This document shows positions 51,189 to 60,618 of a stretch of 64,000 nucleotides of DNA, in pieces; the stretch's first letter is position 1, and every line of letters starts with the position of its first letter. Under the pieces are notes generated by a model. It did no database searches. It saw only the letters and a program-made list of their open reading frames with translations, and was not told where the DNA came from. Source of the stretch: Mycobacterium kyorinense (GTDB lineage: Bacteria > Actinomycetota > Actinomycetes > Mycobacteriales > Mycobacteriaceae); the NCBI RefSeq assembly GCF_002101735.1, contig NZ_LQPE01000057.1:1-64000 (forward strand), in the 5' to 3' direction. The position numbers and the translations under genes were made by a program.

Positions 51189-52292
51189 CTACGAGATTGC
51201 ATTCACAGCGCTGGCCAGTCTTGATTGGAACGAAGCCGGCAGCGGGATTGATCCGTACTGATCCAGGCCGTCCTGGCCAGGACCGATTGTGGCCTGCATA
51301 AACGCCTTCACGGCGGCGCCGGTCGCGGAATCCGGATACTTCGAGCACACGATCTCGTACGTCGGTTCCACGATCGGGTAAGCGCCGGCCTGCGTCGGCT
51401 TGTAGAACGACGACGTATCCAGCACCAAGTCATTACCCTGGCCGACGATCTTGGCCCCGGCGATCGTCTTTTTCACCGAATCGGTGGTGATCGACACCGG
51501 ATCCGGACCCGCCGGCGTGACGATCTGGGCCATGCTCAACTGTTTGCCCACCGCAAACGACCACTGGTTATAACTGATCGACCCGTCGGTGCTCTGCACA
51601 ATTGCGGAGGTGCCGTTATCCCCCGCCGCACCGTCGCCGACCCCTCCTTTGAATGTTTCCCCGTCGCCTTTGCCCCACGCCCCGTTGGACGCGGCGTCGA
51701 GGTATTCCTGAAAGTTGGCCGAGTTGGCGGATTTGTCGCTGCGGAAGATGACTCGAATGGGCGCCGAGGGCAGGGTGGTTCCTGGATTGAGAGCTACGAT
51801 CGCCGGGTCATTCCAGCTGGTGATGCCGCCGTTGAAGATCCTTGCCAACGTGGGCGCGTCCAGGTTCAGCACATCCACCCCGTTGATGTTGTAGGTGACC
51901 GCGATCGGTTGAAACACCGCCGGCAGGTCCCAGGCCGGTGAACCGCACCGCGCTGCTGCACGCTCGGGCTCACCCTTCGACGGGGTCAATGGAACCCCAG
52001 AGCCCGCCAGATCTGTTCTGGCACTGATAAAGTCCTTCACCCCAGCGCCGGAGCCGTTGGCGTTGTAGTCCAGCGTGTAGCCTGGGCACGCGCGAATATA
52101 GGCATAGACGAATTGTTCAATCGCGTTTTCTTGTGCAGTCGCGCCGCTGGCCTTGAGTTTCTTCTTACCACCGCACTGCACCTGCGCCGTGTTGGAGTCA
52201 GACGAGGATTTTGAGTGGCTACCGCACGCCGGCATCACTAGTGCGCAGGCGGCCAGCAGGCTCAGCGCGGCCCCAGCTCGCTCGAACCTCAC
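51189..52292 (-). CDS. PstS2-like lipoprotein, copy 2, with altered ligand site
   Basis: This 367-residue lipoprotein (lipobox MPAC, Cys23) is clearly homologous to copy 1 over its whole length. The phosphate-binding positions differ: the first loop has Ala51 (SGATAQEN) for Ser, the Asp loop reads AGSGVPL with Gly99 for Asp, and the SGT loop is Ser188-Ala-Asn (KSANSANF). The frame is intact with no stop or shift, so it is probably expressed. It may have lost phosphate binding or changed ligand. Start GTG 52292 lies after AGAGGAG. It is convergent with pstS1 copy 1. Confidence 0.88.
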   Translation of the reverse strand: MRFERAGAALSLLAACALVMPACGSHSKSSSDSNTAQVQCGGKKKLKASGATAQENAIEQFVYAYIRACPGYTLDYNANGSGAGVKDFISARTDLAGSGVPLTPSKGEPERAAARCGSPAWDLPAVFQPIAVTYNINGVDVLNLDAPTLARIFNGGITSWNDPAIVALNPGTTLPSAPIRVIFRSDKSANSANFQEYLDAASNGAWGKGDGETFKGGVGDGAAGDNGTSAIVQSTDGSISYNQWSFAVGKQLSMAQIVTPAGPDPVSITTDSVKKTIAGAKIVGQGNDLVLDTSSFYKPTQAGAYPIVEPTYEIVCSKYPDSATGAAVKAFMQATIGPGQDGLDQYGSIPLPASFQSRLASAVNAIS

Positions 52293-52403
52293 GGGACTCC
52301 TCTCCGAAGAGTCAAGGGTGACGACACCTCACTCTGCCACCGATTCGATCCGAGCAGCGAAGGAAAATTTCGCACAGCTCGTGTCACCACCGGCAACAGC
52401 AGG

Positions 52404-52421
52404 CGTGAACTCACGGTGAAT
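52404..52421. promoter_or_regulatory. PHO-box-like direct repeat, second copy
   Basis: CGTGAAC (52404-52410), 4 nt, GGTGAAT (52415-52421), followed by the same ATATAC as in the first copy. It lies in the divergent region between pstS2 copy 2 and pstB, which is homologous to 49652-49858. RegX3 is the natural candidate regulator (inference). Confidence 0.65.
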
Positions 52422-52477
52422 ATACGAGCCATTCCCGACAAAGGAGGACTGAACAGCCGCGCGACGTAACATGTGCG

Positions 52478-53332
52478 GTGATGAATCGTGAACAGCACGA
52501 CACGCGCTCCTTTGCAGCCGCTGATCCGGCCTTGGGCGTTATCGATCTCAGCTTGGGTTTCGGCGCGAAAACAGTGCTCGACCGGGTGAGCCTGCAGTTC
52601 CCCGCGAATGCGGTTACGGCGCTGCTGGGTCCCACCGGCTCGGGCAAGACGACGTTTTTGCGGTCACTGAACCGGATGAACGACAAGGTATCCGGATACC
52701 GCTACAGCGGCGACGTGCTGTTGGGCGGCCGCAGCATCTTCAGCGACCACGACCTGATGGAGTTGCGGCGCCGAGTCGGCATGTTGTTCCAGCGTCCCAA
52801 TCCATTCCCGATGTCGATCCTGGACAACGTGGTCGCCGGTGTACGTGCCCATAAGATGGCTCCCCGCAAAGAGTTCAACAACATCGCAGAGAAGCTGCTG
52901 ACCGAGGTCGGCCTGTGGGGTGCGGTCAAGGATCGCCTCGACGATTCCCCGTTCCGGCTTTCCGGGGGCCAGCAACAGTTGCTGTGCCTGGCTCGTGCCC
53001 TTGCGGTCGATCCGGAGGTGCTGCTGCTCGACGAGCCCACCTCCTCGCTGGACCCGACAACGACTGAGAAGATAGAGGCCCTGATTCGGTCGCTCACCGA
53101 CCGGCTCACCGTGATCATGGTGACCCATGACCTCGCCCAGGCCGCGCGGACTGGCGACCGGACGGCACTCTTCTACGACGGCAGGCTGGTCGAGGAGGGA
53201 CCGACCGAGCAGCTGTTCACGTCGCCGAAGCAGGAAGAAACCGTTCGGTACATCTCGGGTCTGTTCGGCAATCACAAACTCCTCGGCGCCCTTGCCGAGG
53301 CTGAACACGTCAGTGGCGAAACAGAGAGGTAG
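52478..53332 (+). CDS. pstB: phosphate ABC transporter ATP-binding protein PstB
   Basis: This 284-residue ABC ATPase starts at GTG 52478 or ATG 52481. It has Walker A GPTGSGKTT, the Q-loop FQRPNPFPMSILDN typical of PstB, the signature RLSGGQQQL, Walker B VLLLDEPTSSLDP and the switch His in VTHD. Sequence and position match M. tuberculosis Rv0933. It is the only intact PstB in the window and probably energises both permease pairs. Its stop is followed after 5 nt by pstS1 copy 2. Confidence 0.95.
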   Translation: MMNREQHDTRSFAAADPALGVIDLSLGFGAKTVLDRVSLQFPANAVTALLGPTGSGKTTFLRSLNRMNDKVSGYRYSGDVLLGGRSIFSDHDLMELRRRVGMLFQRPNPFPMSILDNVVAGVRAHKMAPRKEFNNIAEKLLTEVGLWGAVKDRLDDSPFRLSGGQQQLLCLARALAVDPEVLLLDEPTSSLDPTTTEKIEALIRSLTDRLTVIMVTHDLAQAARTGDRTALFYDGRLVEEGPTEQLFTSPKQEETVRYISGLFGNHKLLGALAEAEHVSGETER

Positions 53333-53337
53333 TGACT

Positions 53338-54465
53338 ATGGGGCACATGGAAATTCGTCTGCGTACGCTGTTGGCCCTGACGGCCGCTTCCACGCTGATT
53401 CTGGCCATGGCAGGCTGCGGGTCGAACAAGTCGACCGGTCCTTCGAAACCGGGGGCCGGGGGTGCGGTCGCCACAGCTCCGGCGACGTCAGCGGTGACGT
53501 TGTCGGAGAGCGGCGCCACCGAGTTGTATCCGCTGATGAACCTGTGGGGTCCGGCCTATCACGGGAAGTATCCGAACGTCACGATCACTACCCAGAGCAC
53601 TGGGTCGGGCGCCGGGATTTCGCAGGCCGCCGCCGGGACGGTCAATATCGGCGCCTCCGGCGCGTACCTGTCCGAGGGCGACATGCGCAAGGGGTTGATG
53701 AACATCGCGTTGGCCATCGACTCTTTGCAGGTCAACTACAACCTGCCTGGTGTCAGCGAGCACCTCAATCTGAACGGCAAAGTGCTGGCCGCCATTTACC
53801 AGGGCAAGGTCAAAAGCTGGAACGACCCGCAGATCACGGCGCTCAACCCGGGGGTGAACCTGCCCGACACTCCGGTGGTTACGCTGCACCGCTCCGACGG
53901 GTCGGGCGCCACGTTCTTGTTCACCCAATATCTGTCCATGCAGGACCCCGACGGCTGGGGCAGGTCGCCCGGCTTCGGGACCACCGTCGACTTCCCAGCG
54001 GTGCCGGGCGCACTCGCGGAGCACGGCAACGGCGGTATGGTAACCGGCTGCGCCGGCACTCCGGGCTGTGTGGCGTATATCGGCATCAGCTACCTCGACG
54101 AGACCAATCAAAAGGGATTAGGCGAAGCCCAATTGGGCAATGCCGCAGGGAAGTTCCTGTTGCCCGACGCCCCTAGCATCCGGGCCGGGGCCGCTGGCTT
54201 CGTCTCGAAAACCCCGGACAACGAAGCGATCTCGATGGTCAACGGCTCAGCCGCCGACGGGTATCCGATCGTCAACTACGAGTACGCCATCGTCCAGCAG
54301 CACCAGACGGATGCCGCCGTCGCGCAGACAATGCAGGCATTCCTGCACTGGGTGATCACCGACGGCAACAACCCCTCGTTCCTGAACAAGGTGCACTTTG
54401 AGCCACTGCCGGATTCGGTGGTGAAGTTGTCCGATGCCCAGATCGCCAAGATCACGGCCAAATAA
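53338..54465 (+). CDS. PstS1-like lipoprotein, copy 2, with both ligand aspartates replaced
   Basis: This 375-residue lipoprotein starts at ATG 53338, with AGAGG 8 nt upstream; ATG 53347 is the start equivalent to copy 1. The lipobox is AMAGC (Cys27). It holds the normal PstS1 position between pstB and pstC1, but the ligand residues are changed: Ala60 for Ser (ESGATELYP), Gly108 for Asp (GASGAYL, M. tuberculosis mature Asp83) and Ala191 for Asp (GSGATF, mature Asp168). The frame is intact. Weaker or altered ligand binding is expected; phosphate uptake would then rely on copy 1. Confidence 0.9.
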   Translation: MGHMEIRLRTLLALTAASTLILAMAGCGSNKSTGPSKPGAGGAVATAPATSAVTLSESGATELYPLMNLWGPAYHGKYPNVTITTQSTGSGAGISQAAAGTVNIGASGAYLSEGDMRKGLMNIALAIDSLQVNYNLPGVSEHLNLNGKVLAAIYQGKVKSWNDPQITALNPGVNLPDTPVVTLHRSDGSGATFLFTQYLSMQDPDGWGRSPGFGTTVDFPAVPGALAEHGNGGMVTGCAGTPGCVAYIGISYLDETNQKGLGEAQLGNAAGKFLLPDAPSIRAGAAGFVSKTPDNEAISMVNGSAADGYPIVNYEYAIVQQHQTDAAVAQTMQAFLHWVITDGNNPSFLNKVHFEPLPDSVVKLSDAQIAKITAK

Positions 54466-54478
54466 CTTCACCGAGCCA

Positions 54479-55540
54479 TTGACGGCCTCCACGACAGCGC
54501 ACACGCCAAGCACCTTCCGGCGCATGATGGGCCACGTCCGTGACCTGAGCTGCCAGGGTCTCGGCGTTCAGTGGGCCGGCGGTGTGGGCGCGGTAATCCC
54601 GCTGCTGGCGCTGGTGTTCGTGCTGGCGACGCTGATCATCGAGGCGCTGCCCGCGATCAGGGTCAATGGACTGCACTTCTTCACCGGCACCGATTGGAAC
54701 CCTGGCAATATCTACGGCGTCACCGAAGTCAGCCACGGCGTCGCGCATCCGGTCGGCGTGTACTACGGGGCGTTGCCGCTGATCGTCGGCACGCTGGCCA
54801 CCTCGGCTATCGCGCTGATCATCGCAGTGCCGGTATCCATAGGCGCGGCGTTGGTGATCGCAGAACGGTTACCGAAGCGCCTCGGCTCGGCCGTCGGCAT
54901 GACACTCGAACTGCTCGCCGGCATTCCGAGCGTCATCGTCGGGCTATGGGGCGCCATGACGTTCGGGCCGTTCATCGCCCGGAACATCGCTCCGGTAATA
55001 GCTCGCAACGCTCCCGATGTGCCGGTGCTCGACTATTTCCGCGGCGATCCCGGTCATGGCGAGGGCATGCTGGTCTCCGGCCTGGTGCTGGCAGTGATGG
55101 TTATTCCGATCATCGCCAGCACCACCCGGGATCTGATACGGCAGGTGCCGCCGCTGCCCCGCGAGGGCGCAATCGCGCTGGGGATGTCCGATTGGGAGTG
55201 CACTCGCCGAGTCACGCTGCCGTGGATATCGCGCGGCATCGTCGGCGCCGTGGTACTGGGGCTTGGCCGTGCGCTCGGCGAGACGATGGCCGTCGCCATG
55301 GTGTCCGGTGCGGTGTTGGGCGCAATGCCAGCCAACATCTACGCGACCATGACGACTATCGCCGCCACCGTGGTGTCGCAACTGGATTCGGCGATGACGG
55401 ACTCCACCGACTTTGCGGTCAAAACTCTCGCCGAGGTGAGTCTGGTGCTGATGGTGATCACCTTGCTGACGAATGTGGTCGCCCGCGTATTGGTGCATCG
55501 GACAGCTGGCACTGCGCTGCCGGTCGGGCGAGGAGTCTGA
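54479..55540 (+). CDS. pstC1: phosphate ABC transporter permease PstC1
   Basis: This permease has about 353 residues from TTG 54479; ATG 54524 or 54527 are equally possible starts. It has multiple membrane helices ([18 protein letters not shown] first), the [12 protein letters not shown] motif of PstC proteins and the ATPase-contact loop [20 protein letters not shown]. It matches M. tuberculosis PstC1 (Rv0935) closely. It starts 13 nt after pstS1 copy 2 and precedes pstA2 by 2 nt. Confidence 0.93.
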   Translation: MTASTTAHTPSTFRRMMGHVRDLSCQGLGVQWAGGVGAVIPLLALVFVLATLIIEALPAIRVNGLHFFTGTDWNPGNIYGVTEVSHGVAHPVGVYYGALPLIVGTLATSAIALIIAVPVSIGAALVIAERLPKRLGSAVGMTLELLAGIPSVIVGLWGAMTFGPFIARNIAPVIARNAPDVPVLDYFRGDPGHGEGMLVSGLVLAVMVIPIIASTTRDLIRQVPPLPREGAIALGMSDWECTRRVTLPWISRGIVGAVVLGLGRALGETMAVAMVSGAVLGAMPANIYATMTTIAATVVSQLDSAMTDSTDFAVKTLAEVSLVLMVITLLTNVVARVLVHRTAGTALPVGRGV

Positions 55541-55542
55541 GG

Positions 55543-56451
55543 ATGAGCGGGTCCGCTGCGACAGCTACTCCACACTCCGCGCACGCGCTGTCCGGTCGAC
55601 GGCGTTGGGTCGCCGCCCGGCGCAAGGCCGTCAACACCCTTTTCCTGGCCACCTGTTTCGGCTGCTTGGCAGTGGTGATCGGCCCGACGTTGTGGATGCT
55701 GATCGGGGTCGTCAGCCGCGCCCTGCCGGTGTTCCACTGGAGCGTCGTGGTGCAGAACACCCAGGGCAACGGGGGCGGCCTGCGCAACGCAATCATCGGC
55801 ACAGCCGTCCTGGGTTTGGGGGTCATGCTGGTCGGTGGCACCGTGAGTGTATTGACGGGGATCTATTTGTCCGAGTTCGCAACCGGACGCACGCAATCGA
55901 TTCTGCGCGGCGCCTACGAGGTGCTGGCCGGCATCCCGTCGATCGTCCTCGGCTACGTCGGCTATGTGGCGCTCGTGGTGTACTTCCACTGGGGGTTCTC
56001 GCTTGCGGCCGGGGTGCTGGTGCTGTCGGTTCTCAGCATTCCGTACATCACCAAAGCCACCGAGTCGGCGCTGCATCAAGTGCCGACGTCGTATCGGGAA
56101 GGAGCGGAGGCACTGGGGCTTCCGGTTGGTTGGACGCTCCGCCGGATTGTGCTGAAGTCGGCAATGCCCGGCATCGTCACCGGCCTGCTCGTCGCGCTGG
56201 CGCTGGCCTTCGGGGAAACTGCTCCTTTGCTGTACACGGCCGGCTGGTCGCAATCTCCGCCGACGGGGCAACTCTTCGGCGAGCCCGTCGGGTACCTGAC
56301 CTACCCGATTTGGACGTTCTACGATCTGCCGTCCAAGACGGCTCAAGACCTGTCGTATGACGCTGCCTTCTTGCTGATCATCTTCGTGCTGCTGCTGATC
56401 ATCCTTGGGCGGCTGGTTACTTGGTTCTCGCGGCGGCATGCTGAAACTTAA
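55543..56451 (+). CDS. pstA2: phosphate ABC transporter permease PstA2
   Basis: This 302-residue permease starts at ATG 55543 with AGGAG upstream and 2 nt after pstC1. It has membrane helices and the coupling loop [20 protein letters not shown]. It corresponds to M. tuberculosis PstA2 (Rv0936, 301 residues). It closes the second permease set. In M. tuberculosis a DNA repair gene (Rv0937c) follows. Here a TetR gene and a catabolic cluster follow instead, so the conserved synteny ends here. Confidence 0.94.
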   Translation: MSGSAATATPHSAHALSGRRRWVAARRKAVNTLFLATCFGCLAVVIGPTLWMLIGVVSRALPVFHWSVVVQNTQGNGGGLRNAIIGTAVLGLGVMLVGGTVSVLTGIYLSEFATGRTQSILRGAYEVLAGIPSIVLGYVGYVALVVYFHWGFSLAAGVLVLSVLSIPYITKATESALHQVPTSYREGAEALGLPVGWTLRRIVLKSAMPGIVTGLLVALALAFGETAPLLYTAGWSQSPPTGQLFGEPVGYLTYPIWTFYDLPSKTAQDLSYDAAFLLIIFVLLLIILGRLVTWFSRRHAET

Positions 56452-56517
56452 GTTGTTGGCGGTCGTCACCCGACCGAGTACGTGCTGTTCAGCGCGGCCT
56501 GCGGATACCATTGGCTG

Positions 56518-57201
56518 GTGTCCACGGAGGCTCTTGGCGGGCGGTTGCCCGAACTGACCGGCGACGCCAGAGCCGATCGCTGGCGTGAGCACCGTGCCGC
56601 GGTACGGGCCGAGTTGGTCGAGGCGACGCTGCGGGCGATCGAGGAATACGGCCCGGACCTGTCCATCGATGACGTGGTTCGCACCGCGGGTGTCCCGCGC
56701 CCGAAGCTCTACCGGTTCTTCGCCGACAAGGACACGTTGTTCAGCGCCGTCGGCGAACGGGTGCAGGCGATGGTGCTCGAACGCGTGGTACCTCGTTTCA
56801 GCGAGGCCGGCACCGCGCGGGAGCTGGTCCGCTCGGCGGTGGCCACCTACATCGACCTGGTCGACGAGCGGCCCAATCTGTTCCGCTTCCTGGTGGGGTC
56901 CCAGTTCACCGAGCGCCGCTCGACCGAGGCGTTGATCGAGGGGGGCAGGCCGCTGGCCAACGCCACCACCGAGGTGGTGGCGGGCATCTTGCGAGCGCGC
57001 GGCGGGCAGGCCGACGACCTTCAATACGCCGTCGATGCTTTGCTGGGCGGGGTGGCGCTCGGCGTGCTGCGTTGGCTGAACGAGCCGACGATCAGCAAGG
57101 CCGAGCTCGTCGAGCAGCTGACCACCTTCTTGTGGGGCGCGCTGTCCGCGACCGCCGCCGCGCGTGGTCTGGATCTGGATCCGGACCAAAAACTGTCCTA
57201 G
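56518..57201 (+). CDS. TetR-family regulator
   Basis: This 227-residue protein starts at GTG 56518; GTG 56482 is also possible. The HTH domain is LVEATLRAIEEYGPDLSI, DDVVRTAGVPRPK, then LYRFFADKDTLFSAV. The helical C-terminal domain (RELVRSAVATYIDLVDERPNLFRFLVG) is of the type found in several mycobacterial lipid regulators. A tandem TAGTACTA palindrome lies 75 nt downstream of its stop, before the hydrolase operon, and is the likely binding site. Confidence 0.87.
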   Translation: MSTEALGGRLPELTGDARADRWREHRAAVRAELVEATLRAIEEYGPDLSIDDVVRTAGVPRPKLYRFFADKDTLFSAVGERVQAMVLERVVPRFSEAGTARELVRSAVATYIDLVDERPNLFRFLVGSQFTERRSTEALIEGGRPLANATTEVVAGILRARGGQADDLQYAVDALLGGVALGVLRWLNEPTISKAELVEQLTTFLWGALSATAAARGLDLDPDQKLS

Positions 57202-57275
57202 CAGCACGTTCGCTGCGCTGATTCCGCTGACCCTTGCGGGCCGTGGTACGCCGCAGTACTGTGACGACAAGCACA

Positions 57276-57298
57276 TAGTACTAGTAGTACTAGGTACT
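57276..57298. promoter_or_regulatory. tandem TAGTACTA palindromes, probable operator
   Basis: TAGTACTA (57276-57283), one G, TAGTACTA (57285-57292), then GGTACT (57293-57298). Each 8-mer is its own reverse complement and the period is 9 nt. It lies 29 nt before the first hydrolase gene, 3' of the TetR gene. Apart from this the 125-nt gap is featureless. Confidence 0.6.
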
Positions 57299-57326
57299 GA
57301 ACGTTCGAAGAAAGGCCATCGGAGTC

Positions 57327-58184
57327 ATGGCGAACGCGGCACAGTTCAGTTATCCGACGACGAGGCGGATCCGCTTCCGATTCGGCGAGGACGCGACCTA
57401 CGGCAAGTACTTCGTCAACAACGACATGGTGTTCAGCCACTTCGTGGCTGGCCTGTCGGGCTCGTTCCCGCCGGGCGAAGAAGCATTCATCCGATCGGTG
57501 CGCCGCTACGCCGACCGGATCACCGAACCGGAGCTGAAGAAGCGGGTCAACGGCTTCATCGGCCAGGAATCCACCCACGGGCAGGAGCATCGCCGGCTCA
57601 ACGAAAAGCTCATCGAGATGGGCTACCCGATCGGGTGGTGGGATTCGGAGTCGTTGAAGCAGAAGCGGCTTCGGTTCGAAGAATGGCTGGGCGGACGACG
57701 CCATCTGGCGCTGACAGCGGCCGCCGAGCATTACACCGCGGTGCTTGCCGAACGGGTGTTGTCCAGCGCCGAGATTCAAGCGATTCCCGGCGACGCGGAA
57801 GTGTGGAACCTGCTGAACTGGCATGCCCTCGAAGAGCTGGAACACAAGTCGGTGGCGTTCGACGTGTACCGGGCCGTGGGCGGCTCCGAGCGCATCCGCA
57901 TCACGGTGATGGCGGTACTGCTTGCGGTGATGATTCCGCTCACCACCGTCTTGTTGACGATCGCGCTGGCCCGCGATCCGATAGCGCGACGGCACCCGCT
58001 TCGGCTGATGCGCGAGGCCTACGACCTGTACCGGGGACCGTTCTTCAAAGGGTTGATCGGCCAGCTCGCGAAATACCTGCGTCCGGGCTTCCACCCCGAC
58101 GACATCGACACGACAGCACTTTTGGACCAGTGGCGCGACGAACTCTTCGGCGCCCAAGGCGTCCTCGTCGACCACCTCAAGTAA
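57327..58184 (+). CDS. PF10118-type predicted metal-dependent hydrolase, copy 1
   Basis: This 285-residue helical protein has the metal-site motifs of the PF10118 family: FPPGEEAF, GQESTHGQEHRR (Glu81, His84, His88), AEHYTA (Glu134, His135) and WHALEELEHKSVAFD (His166, Glu169/170, His173). This Glu/His pattern suggests a dinuclear metal site as in ferritin-like proteins. A hydrophobic segment (MAVLLAVMIPLTTVLLTIAL, about 202-221) suggests membrane association. The reaction is unknown. It forms an operon with a paralogue, a Baeyer-Villiger-type monooxygenase and an SDR. Confidence 0.82.
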   Translation: MANAAQFSYPTTRRIRFRFGEDATYGKYFVNNDMVFSHFVAGLSGSFPPGEEAFIRSVRRYADRITEPELKKRVNGFIGQESTHGQEHRRLNEKLIEMGYPIGWWDSESLKQKRLRFEEWLGGRRHLALTAAAEHYTAVLAERVLSSAEIQAIPGDAEVWNLLNWHALEELEHKSVAFDVYRAVGGSERIRITVMAVLLAVMIPLTTVLLTIALARDPIARRHPLRLMREAYDLYRGPFFKGLIGQLAKYLRPGFHPDDIDTTALLDQWRDELFGAQGVLVDHLK

Positions 58185-58201
58185 CAAGGGAGAAGATCGT
58201 C

Positions 58202-59089
58202 ATGGGTGCTGTGCAGCGGACGACGGTCGAAAGCCTCTCGGCCAGAACGTATCCCAAGGTGCGGCGGATCCGGTTCCGGTTCGGCGACTCGCGGCCGATG
58301 AAGCGTCACTTCGTCGAGGGCGACATCGTGCTGAGCCACCTGACCGCGTTGCTGTCGGCGATCTTCCCGCCCGGCGAGGAGGGATTCATCAGGTCGGTGC
58401 GGCGCTTCGCCGATCACGTCACCGACCCCGAGCTGAAGAAGAGGGTCGCCGGATTCATCGGCCAGGAGTCGGTGCACGGCCAAGAGCATCGACGGCTGAA
58501 CGAGCAGCTGGTGGCGATGGGTTATCCGCTGGTGCGCGTGTTCATGTTCGACCACGACAGCAGGCGTCACAAACTGCTGGTGCGTTACGAGAACCGGCTG
58601 CCGGGCTATCTGCATTTGGCGATGACGGCGGCGGCCGAGCACTACACGGCGACGCTGGCTCAGCGGATGCTCACCGACGAGATGCAGGCCATCCCAGGCG
58701 ATCCCGAGGTCCGTCATCTGCTCAATTGGCACGCCATCGAGGAGTTGGAGCACAAGTCGGTGGCGTTCGACGTCTACCGGGCGGTCGGCGGGCCGGAGTG
58801 GATCCGCATCGGGGTGATGGCGGTGATCTACGTGCTGACCATCCCGCTCGTCACGGGCGGCGTGATTCTGTCGATCATGATGGACCCCACCGGCTGGCAC
58901 CCGATCACGGTGTGGCGCCAGACGATCGGCGTTTTCCGCGGCCCACTGCTCAAAGGCGTGATGGCCGACCTGCGCAAGTACATGCGGCCGGGCTTCCACC
59001 CCGACGACATCGACACGACGGCACTTTTGGAGCAGTGGCGCGAAGAACTCTTCGGCTCCGACGGCGCTCTGGTCGACCACCTCAAGTGA
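58202..59089 (+). CDS. PF10118-type predicted metal-dependent hydrolase, copy 2
   Basis: This 295-residue tandem paralogue starts at ATG 58202 with GGGAGAAG upstream. It keeps all metal-site motifs of copy 1 (GQESVHGQEHRR, AEHYTA, WHAIEELEHKSVAFD) and an almost identical end (PGFHPDDIDTTALL, then VDHLK). The segment after GYP differs strongly between copies, so the substrate pocket may have diverged. A membrane-like stretch (VMAVIYVLTIPLVTGGVIL) is present. Its stop overlaps an in-frame GTG of the monooxygenase gene. Confidence 0.82.
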   Translation: MGAVQRTTVESLSARTYPKVRRIRFRFGDSRPMKRHFVEGDIVLSHLTALLSAIFPPGEEGFIRSVRRFADHVTDPELKKRVAGFIGQESVHGQEHRRLNEQLVAMGYPLVRVFMFDHDSRRHKLLVRYENRLPGYLHLAMTAAAEHYTATLAQRMLTDEMQAIPGDPEVRHLLNWHAIEELEHKSVAFDVYRAVGGPEWIRIGVMAVIYVLTIPLVTGGVILSIMMDPTGWHPITVWRQTIGVFRGPLLKGVMADLRKYMRPGFHPDDIDTTALLEQWREELFGSDGALVDHLK

Positions 59090-59091
59090 GT

Positions 59092-60618
59092 ATGGCAGCG
59101 CAGCCGGACCACGAAGTCGTCGTCGTCGGAGCCGGCTTCGGCGGCATCGGGGCCAGCATTGCCCTGCAGCGACGAGGAATTCACGACTTCGTGATCGTCG
59201 ACAAATGGGATCGGGTCGGCGGCACCTGGCACGCCAACACCTATCCCGGTGTGGCCGTCGACATCCCGACGTTCATCTACAGCTTCTCCTACGAGCAGCG
59301 CGGCGACTGGTCCCGGATCTTCACTCCGGGCGCAGAGCTTCGGGACTACGCCGACGACATGGTGGACAAGTACGGGCTGCGCGAGAAGCTCCGGCTGAAC
59401 ACCACGATCACCTCGGCAGTCTTCGACGAGGCTCATAGCCTGTGGCGGCTCACCACCGACGGCGACCGGGAGCTGACCGCACGGTTTGTCGTGATGGCGG
59501 TGGGCGGATTGGAACGCCCCAAGATGCCCGACATCGCGGGGCTCGACGATTTCGGCGGCACGCTGATGCACACGGCGCTGTGGAATCACGACGTGGAGCT
59601 GACCGGCAAGCGGGTGGCGGTGATCGGCACCGGAGCCACGTCGCTACAGCTCGTACCGGCGATTGTCGACGACGTCGCGCACCTCATTGTCTTCCAGCGG
59701 ACACCGATCTGGGTATTTCCCAAGCCGGACATCGCGGTCGGGCCGCTGGGCCGAGCGCTGATGAGCCGGCCGTGGATTCGATCGAGCGTCCGCGTGGCCG
59801 GCACCGCGCTGACCGAGCTGGGCATGAGCGGGCTGTGGGCCGGCCCGCGGTGGCTGGTGGATGCCACTCGGCAACTGAGCGAAGCACCGGTGCGGCGCTG
59901 GATGCGCAGTCAGGTCAACGATCCGCTGATTCGCGAAAAGCTGATCCCGCGATACGGGTTGGGCTGCAAACGGCCGTCGATGTCCAACGATTACTTGCGG
60001 ACCTTCAACCGCGACGACGTCAGTCTGGTCACCGAGCCCATCGAGCGCATCACCGCCGATGGCGTGCGCACCGTCGACGGCGACGAGCACCGGATCGACG
60101 TCCTGATCTGCGCGACGGGGTTTCGGCTGTGGGACAAGGGCGCGGTGCCGCCCTTCCCCGTCGTCGGCCATCGCGGCGTCGAGCTGGGACAGTTCTGGGA
60201 CGAGCATCGCTACCAGGCGTACCAAGGGGTTTCGGTGCCCGGCTTTCCCAACATGTTCGCCGTCACCGGGCCTTACGGATTCGTGCTCGGCTCTTATCTG
60301 TGGATGATCGAGGCGACATCGGCCCACCTGAGCCGCGCGATCGCCGAGACCAAACGTCGCGGCGCGACGGTGTGCGAGATCCGTCAGCAGGCACACGACG
60401 AGTACTTCCGCAATTGCCTGCGACGTCAGCGGAAGAACTTCCTGTTCACCCCGACCTGCGCGGGTTCGAACACCTATTACCTCGACAGCCACGGCGATTC
60501 ACCGTTCCGGCCGTCGACGCACGGCGAGATGTATTGGCACAACCGGCATTACGACCTCGACGTGTATCGCTACACCGTGGGTGCGCCGACGGCGGTTCGA
60601 GCAAAGGAGCTTGTGTGA
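59092..60618 (+). CDS. FAD-dependent Baeyer-Villiger-type monooxygenase
   Basis: This 508-residue flavoprotein starts at ATG 59092 (GTG 59086, in GTGA overlap with the upstream stop, is the alternative). It has the FAD loop VGAGFGGIG (12-20), RVGGTWHANTYPGVAVD, the Baeyer-Villiger fingerprint FxGxxxHxxxW as FGGTLMHTALW (154-164), and the NADPH loop VIGTGATS. It should insert oxygen next to a ketone or oxidise a heteroatom. The operon composition recalls the mymA type (monooxygenase with SDR), but the hydrolases differ. The next gene overlaps by GTGA. Confidence 0.9.
   Translation: MAAQPDHEVVVVGAGFGGIGASIALQRRGIHDFVIVDKWDRVGGTWHANTYPGVAVDIPTFIYSFSYEQRGDWSRIFTPGAELRDYADDMVDKYGLREKLRLNTTITSAVFDEAHSLWRLTTDGDRELTARFVVMAVGGLERPKMPDIAGLDDFGGTLMHTALWNHDVELTGKRVAVIGTGATSLQLVPAIVDDVAHLIVFQRTPIWVFPKPDIAVGPLGRALMSRPWIRSSVRVAGTALTELGMSGLWAGPRWLVDATRQLSEAPVRRWMRSQVNDPLIREKLIPRYGLGCKRPSMSNDYLRTFNRDDVSLVTEPIERITADGVRTVDGDEHRIDVLICATGFRLWDKGAVPPFPVVGHRGVELGQFWDEHRYQAYQGVSVPGFPNMFAVTGPYGFVLGSYLWMIEATSAHLSRAIAETKRRGATVCEIRQQAHDEYFRNCLRRQRKNFLFTPTCAGSNTYYLDSHGDSPFRPSTHGEMYWHNRHYDLDVYRYTVGAPTAVRAKELV

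Larger units (their letters stand above)
48563..54465. repeat. tandem duplication of the pstS2-pstB-pstS1 segment
   Basis: Unit 1 is pstS2 copy 1, control region, pstB relic and pstS1 copy 1 (48563-51171). Unit 2 is pstS2 copy 2, control region, pstB and pstS1 copy 2 (51189-54465). Gene order, orientation, leader sequences and PHO-box-like repeats correspond between units. Unit 1 has lost most of pstB; unit 2 has altered ligand residues in both binding proteins. Confidence 0.85.
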
